From Hyphomicrobiales bacterium (lineage in GTDB: Bacteria > Pseudomonadota > Alphaproteobacteria > Rhizobiales > CAYWUX01): a stretch of DNA of 10,460 bases. Below the pieces are notes generated by a model. That model saw only the letters and a list, made by a program, of their open reading frames with translations. It searched no databases and was not told the origin of the DNA. Positions 5,977 through 10,460 of the stretch are shown here, one piece after another. How positions within the stretch are numbered: the first letter of the stretch is position 1; each line of letters opens with the position of its first letter. A program made the translations under genes and the position numbers. The stretch is taken from NCBI GenBank assembly GCA_028279265.1, contig JANQOC010000176.1, positions 1-10,460 of the forward strand. Direction: 5' to 3'.

Positions 5977-6495
5977 ATGGATGTACTCAAAAGTTGGCAA
6001 CCGGATATCGACGCCAATTCATTTCATCGCGGTGAGCTTTCAGAGGGGGTTTGGGATCAGTTCCTGACCCTCGTTAAACTGTGCCATGCCCATGCGCATT
6101 GGAAGCAAGAAGCCCAGGATGCCCGGGAAACGCCCCTTCCTGCGGAAGCGGAAGACAATGATTTTCTTCGCAGAAAACTGCGTCGTGACAGAAAAACCGA
6201 GATTTCGCGCCGGGAAGCTCTCATGTACAGGGCAGCTTATCAGGCGAAAGAAAAAGCCGATGGGCTTCTTAAACTGTCGGAGACAGGCGCGGAGGTTGAC
6301 CGGATACTTGCCGATGCCGTGGATCTGGCCTTGCAAGCGCGTCCCACTTATGAGAAGGCGCGTTGTGAAGTGCTGATGTTTTCGGCCTTCGACAGCGATC
6401 GGCAGCTCCAGGGCACGGCGACTGACATCGCGCTCAGATGGTCCAGCGATGCTGGCATCGAACTCCTCGATGACGCGAATCAACTCGCTCAATAA
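5977..6495 (+). CDS. Hypothetical protein, 172 aa, mostly helical and charged
   Basis: I do not recognise this protein. The start is supported by GGAG (5967-5970) 6 nt before the ATG. No signal peptide, membrane segment or known motif is visible, so it is probably cytoplasmic. It reads as an alpha-helical protein. Residues 60-80 are strongly basic (NDFLRRKLRRDRKTEISRRE), and 80-130 are Ala/Leu/Glu/Lys rich with a helical pattern (YRAAYQAKEKADGLLKL, ILADAVDLALQARPTYEKAR). The end is acidic (IELLDDANQL). Cys36 and His38, His40 and His41 cluster in LCHAHAHW but form no standard metal motif. The gene stands alone, with about 500 nt of non-coding DNA upstream and about 360 nt downstream. The reverse strand is also open over most of its length, but without a good start. 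Coding on the plus strand is preferred because of the ribosome site and sensible composition. Confidence 0.65.
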   Translation: MDVLKSWQPDIDANSFHRGELSEGVWDQFLTLVKLCHAHAHWKQEAQDARETPLPAEAEDNDFLRRKLRRDRKTEISRREALMYRAAYQAKEKADGLLKLSETGAEVDRILADAVDLALQARPTYEKARCEVLMFSAFDSDRQLQGTATDIALRWSSDAGIELLDDANQLAQ

Positions 6496-6854
6496 TTGTA
6501 ACAGAATTTTTCATTTATCCCTATAAATAAAGGGTTGAAATTCATCAACTGGGGTGAATTTCTCTCTTGATCTTTGCAACAATTAGTGGCTAATGGAAAC
6601 GTATCGATGCTTTGGATCGGGATTCGAATTTCTTTGAGGGCAAGATTTAACCCCACCTGGACTTCCCCGGTTTAAGATAGATAAGTTGGAACGTAGTTGG
6701 CGTCATGTTGCGGGATGTGATGACTGCAATATCAAACACCCTGGGTTCCATCTGATAAACGAGGCTTTGCCGAACTTATTAAATATTATTGGCGGGCCAA
6801 ATGAATATTGTGGTGTTACAGCCACCAGAGAAACGAAACAGGAAGGTGACATAG
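6496..6854. other. Intergenic region of about 360 nt upstream of the HU-family gene
   Basis: This stretch is AT-rich and has no convincing gene. It contains the inverted repeat at 6537-6562. A promoter-like pair, TTGATC (6567-6572) and GCTAAT (6589-6594) with 16-nt spacing, matches at 4 of 6 positions each and would imply a leader of about 260 nt for the HU gene. A second AT-rich patch near 6778-6795 lies closer to the gene and could hold the real promoter. Confidence 0.5.
6537..6562. repeat. Perfect inverted repeat GAAATTCA ... TGAATTTC
   Basis: The 8-bp arms at 6537-6544 and 6555-6562 are exact complements with a 10-nt loop. It starts 41 nt after the stop of the 172-codon gene and is followed by a pyrimidine-rich TCTCTTGATCTTT. 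It could act as a weak, AT-rich terminator or as a binding site for a dimeric regulator of the HU gene. It lacks the GC-rich stem and clean T-run of a standard terminator. Confidence 0.45.
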
Positions 6855-7202
6855 ATGCTTAAAGAAAAAACTCCCGCTCGAAAAATGACCGCGATCAGCG
6901 AACCTCTGACAAAATCACAGTTGCTGTCTACGCTCGCTGAAAACACAGGTCTCGACAAGAAATCTGTCACAGCTGTTATGGACGAGCTAAGCGCCGTAAT
7001 TGAACGTCATTTGAAAAAGCGTGGCGCTGGAGAGTTCACCGTGCCTGGTCTGATGAAAATCAAAACCGTGCGTAAGCCGGCGACCAAAGCACGCAAAGGC
7101 ATTAATCCATTCACCGGCGAAGAAATGATGTTCAAGGCGAAGCCCGCCAAGACCGTCGTTAAAGTCCAGCCCCTGAAAGCCTTGAAGGACATGGCCAACT
7201 AA
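6855..7202 (+). CDS. HU-family DNA-binding protein with extended N-terminal arm
   Basis: A 115-residue nucleoid-type protein. AGGAAGG (6840-6846) sits 8 nt before the ATG and supports this start over an in-frame ATG at codon 11. Residues 18-60 form the helical dimerisation part (LTKSQLLSTLAENTGLDKK..., ELSAVIERHL). GAGEFTVPGLMKIKTVRKPATKARKG follows in segments (57-82), and the DNA-gripping arm is INPFTGEEMMFKAKPAKTVVKV (83-104, in parts). Pro85 in NPFTG occupies the position of the proline that intercalates into bent DNA in HU and IHF. The tail PLKALKDMAN (106-115) is family-typical. Compared with about 90 residues for classical HU, this one has some 17 extra residues at the front (KEKTPARK), basic and probably flexible. 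It is monocistronic, bounded by its own terminator. Its likely role is chromosome architecture; the specific paralogue is not resolved. Confidence 0.93.
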   Translation: MLKEKTPARKMTAISEPLTKSQLLSTLAENTGLDKKSVTAVMDELSAVIERHLKKRGAGEFTVPGLMKIKTVRKPATKARKGINPFTGEEMMFKAKPAKTVVKVQPLKALKDMAN

Positions 7203-7228
7203 CGGCACATATCAATTCAATTTGAAAG

Positions 7229-7262
7229 GCCCGGCAATGTTTTCATTGCCGGGCTTTTTTTT
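7229..7262 (+). terminator. Strong intrinsic terminator of the HU-family gene
   Basis: An 11-bp perfect stem (GCCCGGCAATG / CATTGCCGGGC) with a TTTT loop is followed directly by eight Ts (7255-7262). It begins 27 nt after the stop codon. Confidence 0.96.
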
Positions 7263-7568
7263 CGGCTGTCAACTTGCACATTGCGATCAACGGGGGACGG
7301 CGCCCCTGGTACGGTTCCTATTTTCCCTCAGCTCAATTCCTTGCTTCAAAATATTGTAGAATTAGGAAGTGACTCTGCAGACAGCGATGGGGGTGGATAT
7401 GGGCACTCTAATTCGTCTAAGCTCTGAAACATTGACATCAATGCGAATTGGAGAGTGGTTCCGTTAGGGCTCAAAAAATTGTGCCTATTTGGCCTCTGTG
7501 ATGAAAAGCTTCCACCTGAACCGTTTTCTCGAATCCAACCTCTCGCTCACTCGAAAGGAAATTCTGCT
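7263..7568. other. Intergenic region of about 300 nt upstream of the RidA-type gene
   Basis: No convincing gene is present if the RidA-type protein starts at the GTG at 7569. A near-consensus -10 hexamer, TAGAAT, occurs near 7357, but no good -35 stands at the right distance. A TTGACA (7432-7437) has no matching -10. A 26-codon open frame from 7387 ends at 7467 and resembles nothing I know. Confidence 0.5.
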
Positions 7569-7571
7569 GTG
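7556..7571 (+). promoter_or_regulatory. Ribosome binding site and GTG start of the RidA-type gene
   Basis: AGGA (7556-7559) lies 9 nt before GTG at 7569. Starting here gives 129 residues, the normal RidA length. The longer frame from 7455 would add 38 residues with no family resemblance. Confidence 0.65.
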
Positions 7572-7958
7572 CTTGAAATCGCTCATTTGATGGCCGCCGA
7601 TGGTCCCAAACCCGTGGCTCCCTTTTCTCATGCCGTACGTGCCGGAGACTTTTTGTTTGTCACAGGACAGATGCCTACAGTGGGCGCAGACAACACCCGA
7701 GTGGTTCCCGGCGCTATTGAGGAACAGACCCATCAGGTCATGAAAAACCTGCAGTCCGTGCTTGCAAGTTTCGACTCCGCGCTCGACCGAGCGGTTCATG
7801 TACGCATCTATCTCGTGAACTTTGGTGATTATGAGCGAATGAATGCCGTCTACCAAACCTATTTCGATCCCGACAAAATGCCGGCGCGAACATGTATCGG
7901 CGTGACGGGACTTGCTGTCGGCGCCCTCGTGGAAGTCGACCTCATAGCCGCGTGCTGA
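7569..7958 (+). CDS. RidA/YjgF/UK114-family protein (probable enamine/imine deaminase)
   Basis: A 129-residue protein from the GTG at 7569. RidA proteins are cytosolic trimers that hydrolyse reactive enamines and imines released by PLP enzymes, sparing cells from damage by 2-aminoacrylate. The family pattern is clear: PVAPFSHAVRAGDFLFVTGQMP (15-36, in parts), EEQTHQVMKNLQSVLASF (51-68), VRIYLVNFGDYERMNAVYQTYF (78-99, in parts), and PARTCIGV (105-112). Arg107 corresponds to the essential substrate-binding Arg (Arg105 in E. coli RidA), and Glu122 in LVEVDLIA to the conserved Glu, so the canonical active site seems intact. GALVEVDLIA replaces the common ALVEIEAIA end. The gene is convergent with the amino-acid transporter genes, with 82 nt between the stops. 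That fits a link to amino-acid catabolism. Members with other substrates also exist in this family. Confidence 0.9.
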   Translation: MLEIAHLMAADGPKPVAPFSHAVRAGDFLFVTGQMPTVGADNTRVVPGAIEEQTHQVMKNLQSVLASFDSALDRAVHVRIYLVNFGDYERMNAVYQTYFDPDKMPARTCIGVTGLAVGALVEVDLIAAC

Positions 7959-8040
7959 GAGCGATCTTCCTCAGCTATCAATTGAGGCCTAGCCTTCCCG
8001 GCCAACAAGTCTGAAGCTTGCAGTGCCTGACGTTATGGCT

Positions 8041-8823
8041 TTAGTGAGCGAGGATTTGGCTCAGGAACAGTTTTGTTCGTTCATTCTGGGGATTGTCGAA
8101 GAACTCGTTCGGCTCGTTCTGTTCAACAATTTCACCACCATCCATGAAGATGACCCGGTTTGCGACCTGTTTGGCAAAGCCCATTTCATGGGTAACGCAA
8201 AGCATCGTCATCCCGCTTCCCGCGAGATCAATCATCACATCCAGCACCTCGGAAATCATTTCCGGGTCGAGGGCGGATGTGGGCTCGTCAAAGAGCATGA
8301 TTTTCGGACTCATGCACAAAGAGCGGGCAATGGCCACCCGCTGTTGCTGGCCGCCTGAGAGCTGACCAGGGTATTTCAAGGCCTGCTCGGGAATTTTCAC
8401 GCGGGTCAGATATTGCATCGCAATCTCATCCGCTTCTTTCTTCGGCATCTTACGTACCCAGATCGGTGCCAGGGTGCAGTTTTCGAGAACGGTGAGATGT
8501 GGGAACAGGTTAAAGTGCTGAAACACCATGCCCACCTCGCGGCGAATCTCGTCAATGTTTTTCAGATCGTCATTGAGTTCGATTCCATCGACAAGGATGG
8601 TGCCTTCCTGATGGACCTCCAGGCGGTTTATGCACCGAATCATGGTCGACTTGCCGGATCCCGAGGGACCGCAAATAACGATACGCTCACCCTTTCCGAC
8701 TTCGATATTTATGTCCTTCAGCACATGAAAATTACCATACCACTTATTGAGGTTGGAAATGCTGATCACGCTTTCATTGCTGAGATCCTGGGCGCTGGCG
8801 GTATTCACTGTCGTATCAGTCAT
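8041..8823 (-). CDS. aapP: General L-amino acid ABC transporter, ATP-binding subunit AapP
   Basis: A 260-residue cytoplasmic ATPase that powers amino-acid import through AapQ-AapM. All ABC landmarks are intact: Walker A GPSGSGKST (52-60), Q-loop Gln102, signature LSGGQQ (155-160), Walker B IMLFDE (175-180), D-loop SALD (183-186) and switch His212. Segments such as NKWYGNFHVL (26-35), RCINRLEVHQEGTI (63-76) and LAPIWVRKMPKK (118-129) are characteristic of the polar amino-acid group and close to AapP. The first 18 residues are a variable lead. It is the last gene of the operon, 17 nt after the aapM stop, with only a weak ribosome site (GGAA), so translation may depend on coupling. No clear terminator follows before the convergent RidA-type gene. 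Confidence 0.95.
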   Translation of the reverse strand: MTDTTVNTASAQDLSNESVISISNLNKWYGNFHVLKDINIEVGKGERIVICGPSGSGKSTMIRCINRLEVHQEGTILVDGIELNDDLKNIDEIRREVGMVFQHFNLFPHLTVLENCTLAPIWVRKMPKKEADEIAMQYLTRVKIPEQALKYPGQLSGGQQQRVAIARSLCMSPKIMLFDEPTSALDPEMISEVLDVMIDLAGSGMTMLCVTHEMGFAKQVANRVIFMDGGEIVEQNEPNEFFDNPQNERTKLFLSQILAH

Positions 8824-8840
8824 CGATCAAATTCCATCTG

Positions 8841-9959
8841 CTATTCTTTATGGCCCGTATCGAGTTTTTTCTCCAGTCCACGGCTGTAAAGTGACATGCC
8901 GTAGCAGAAAATCCAGAAAACAAAGGCGGCGAAGACATAGGCTTCAATATCATACCCCTTCCACTCCAGGGAGCGGGCCGATGTTTCGGCCATGTTGAGG
9001 AGATCGAGAAGTCCGATAATGGAGACCAGGGACGTATCCTTGAACAGGGAAATAAAGGTGTTCACGATACCGGGAATGGAAATCTTCAGAGCCTGGGGCA
9101 GGATGATAAACAGCGTCTTCTGAGCATAACCAAGCCCGAGAGCGTCCGCAGCTTCATACTGTCCCTTGGGGATCGCCTGCAGTCCGCCGCGAATGGCTTC
9201 CGCCGTATAGGCCGACTGGAACATGGTAATTCCGATCATCGCCCGCAGCACTTTGTCGAAATCGACTTCTGCGGGGAAGAAAAGCGGCAGCATGACAGAC
9301 GCCATGAACAGTATGGTAATCAGCGGCGTACCGCGCCAGAATTCGATATATACAACGGAAATGGTCCGGATAATCGGCAAATTCGAGCGTCGTCCAAGGG
9401 CCAGCAAAATGCCGATGGGCAAAGCGGCGACAATACCGACACTGGCGAGAACGAAGGTCAGCATGAACCCGCCCCACTGGGAGGTTTCAGCGATAGGCAG
9501 GCCCAGCCATTCCCCGTGGATAAGGGCGTAGGCGATAAACGGGAAGATCACGAGGATGAAGGCGCCGATATATCCCTTGTAGGGAACGCGGGGAATGAGC
9601 AGCAGACTAATGAGCCCGGCCAGGGAGAAGAATGCGAGGATAGGACGCCAGATCTGATCCGGATTGGTGCCGTAGTAGAGGCCGAACATGATCTGCACGA
9701 ACCGGACCTTGATAAACGTCCAGCAGGCTCCATCCTTGTTGGCGTCACAAATGGATTTGTCGCTGCCCGAGATATTGGCCTTGAGTATCGCCCATTCCAC
9801 AAATGGCGGCACTATCAGGTAAAGGATATAGAGACTGACGAGTGTGAGTGCCGCATTGGTCGTGCTGGAGAAGAAATTCTCCTTGATCCAGGCAATCGTA
9901 CCGGTCTGTGAAATTGGCGCCGGCCTCGACGGTTTGGGAACAAATTCGCTTGCACTCAT
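8841..9959 (-). CDS. aapM: General L-amino acid ABC transporter permease AapM
   Basis: A 372-residue inner-membrane channel subunit of the Aap importer. An N-terminal cytoplasmic stretch (1-34) precedes membrane segments at about 36-58, 107-123 and 130-148. The binding-protein-dependent transport domain then runs from about 165 to 362. The EAA loop that docks the ATPase is visible as EAADALGLGYAQKTLFII (269-286). FWRGTPLITILF (207-218) and YTAEAIRGGLQAIPKGQ (251-267) are typical of polar amino-acid permeases. The periplasmic loop between the first helices carries Cys71 and Cys79. A strong ribosome site, GGTGGAG (9969-9975), 9 nt before the ATG, lies inside the end of aapQ. The two genes are 3 nt apart, which implies coupled translation and equal amounts of the two permeases. 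Confidence 0.94.
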   Translation of the reverse strand: MSASEFVPKPSRPAPISQTGTIAWIKENFFSSTTNAALTLVSLYILYLIVPPFVEWAILKANISGSDKSICDANKDGACWTFIKVRFVQIMFGLYYGTNPDQIWRPILAFFSLAGLISLLLIPRVPYKGYIGAFILVIFPFIAYALIHGEWLGLPIAETSQWGGFMLTFVLASVGIVAALPIGILLALGRRSNLPIIRTISVVYIEFWRGTPLITILFMASVMLPLFFPAEVDFDKVLRAMIGITMFQSAYTAEAIRGGLQAIPKGQYEAADALGLGYAQKTLFIILPQALKISIPGIVNTFISLFKDTSLVSIIGLLDLLNMAETSARSLEWKGYDIEAYVFAAFVFWIFCYGMSLYSRGLEKKLDTGHKE

Positions 9960-9962
9960 GGT

Positions 9963-10460
9963 CTAGCGCTCCACCAGTTGAACGCGTTTATTGTAATAAT
10001 TCAGTATCGCGGATGTGAGCAGACTGAGGGTCTCGTAAACGGCGATGGTCATGGCAATAATGATCAGCGCCTGTCCGGTCTGATTCAGGGAAATACCGGC
10101 CCATATACTGACCAGTTCCTCATAGGCAACTGCGACAGCCAGCGACGAGTTTTTCGTCAAATTCAGGAACTGACTAATGGTCGGCGGGATAATCACGCGC
10201 ATGGCCTGGGGGATGATAACGAATCGAAGCATGCGCCCGCGACTGAGCCCCAGCGCCTGTGAGGCTTCGGTCTGCCCCTTCGGTACGGCCTGAATGCCAC
10301 CGCGCACATTTTCAGCGATAAAGGCTGCGGTATAGGTTGTGAGCGCGAACCAGAGTGAAAACAATGGCAGCGGGAACTCCATACCCCCGGACAGATTAAA
10401 GCGGGAAAGCTCGGGATATTCGAGCGAAATGGGACCGCCGGTGACAAACAGTCCGAGAAC
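9963..10460 (-). CDS. aapQ: General L-amino acid ABC transporter permease AapQ, C-terminal part (5' end outside window)
   Basis: The frame is open from the window edge to the TAG at 9963-9965 and gives the last 165 residues. An internal Met is encoded at 10380-10382, but family sequence continues upstream of it (GGPISLEYPEL), so this is an edge truncation and not a start. Characteristic parts are YTAAFIAENVRGGIQAVPKG, the EAA loop EASQALGLSRGRMLRFVIIPQ, PPTISQFLNLTKNSSLAVAV and the end NYYNKRVQLVER. Together these are typical of AapQ, the partner of AapM. Full-length AapQ is near 400 residues, so roughly 60 per cent lies beyond the window, where the binding-protein gene aapJ would be expected upstream. 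Confidence 0.93.
   Translation of the reverse strand, partial: VLGLFVTGGPISLEYPELSRFNLSGGMEFPLPLFSLWFALTTYTAAFIAENVRGGIQAVPKGQTEASQALGLSRGRMLRFVIIPQAMRVIIPPTISQFLNLTKNSSLAVAVAYEELVSIWAGISLNQTGQALIIIAMTIAVYETLSLLTSAILNYYNKRVQLVER

Noticed and set aside
6040..6492. 150-codon minus-strand frame opposite the 172-aa hypothetical gene
   Set aside because: Considered because neither strand's product is recognised, but the plus-strand gene has a good GGAG at proper spacing and a more protein-like composition.
7387..7467. 26-codon open frame before the RidA-type gene
   Set aside because: It is short, resembles nothing known and overlaps the leader region, so chance is the simplest explanation.
7455..7568. 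38-codon N-terminal extension of the RidA-type protein
   Set aside because: The GTG at 7569 gives the usual family length and has an AGGA at 9 nt. The extension has no family counterpart.
7969..7987. CCTCA ... TGAGG as a bidirectional terminator between convergent genes
   Set aside because: The stem is only 5 bp with a 9-nt loop and has no T-run on either side.
1..10460. tRNA, rRNA, CRISPR array, insertion sequence or phage attachment site
   Set aside because: I scanned the gaps for cloverleaf-like pairing, spaced repeats, transposase-like proteins and terminal repeats and saw none.

Overview
The window looks like chromosomal DNA of a free-living alphaproteobacterium. The best evidence is the right end, where three genes match the general L-amino acid transporter Aap (AapQ, AapM, AapP), a system best known from rhizobia and their marine and soil relatives. 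The HU-family protein with a long N-terminal arm, and solute uptake next to acyl-CoA metabolism, fit this too. I see no phage, IS, CRISPR, tRNA or rRNA signal.

Layout. (1) Positions 1-1379, minus strand: a secreted solute-binding protein followed by the first 43 codons of what is probably its membrane permease. A perfect 28-bp palindrome lies between them, and a Fur-box-like sequence lies upstream. (2) Positions 1380-1877: an AT-rich divergent control region. (3) Positions 1878-5480, plus strand: two tandem acyl-CoA dehydrogenase-family genes 23 nt apart, then an isocitrate/isopropylmalate dehydrogenase-family gene. (4) Positions 5481-6854: two long gene-poor stretches around an unrecognised 172-aa helical protein. 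(5) Positions 6855-7262: an HU-family DNA-binding protein with a textbook intrinsic terminator. (6) Positions 7569-7958: a RidA/YjgF-type enamine/imine deaminase that probably starts at GTG. (7) Positions 8041-10460, minus strand: aapP, aapM and the 3' part of aapQ, tightly packed and convergent with the RidA gene.

How the parts may work together. Aap imports amino acids, and RidA-type enzymes clear reactive imines formed when amino acids are broken down, so their proximity is sensible although they are on opposite strands. The block at 1878-5480 looks like a small catabolic or biosynthetic cassette for an unidentified acyl-CoA and a 2-hydroxy acid. The solute-binding protein transcribed away from it could import a related substrate or ferric iron; the sequence does not settle which.

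The most interesting point is that all three enzymes of this cassette depart from their families at catalytic positions. The two acyl-CoA dehydrogenase paralogues have lost different, complementary parts of the flavin and catalytic sites, which suggests a composite heteromeric enzyme. The dehydrogenase keeps its metal-binding aspartates and lysine but has Gln where the family has its catalytic Tyr. These alignments were made by eye.
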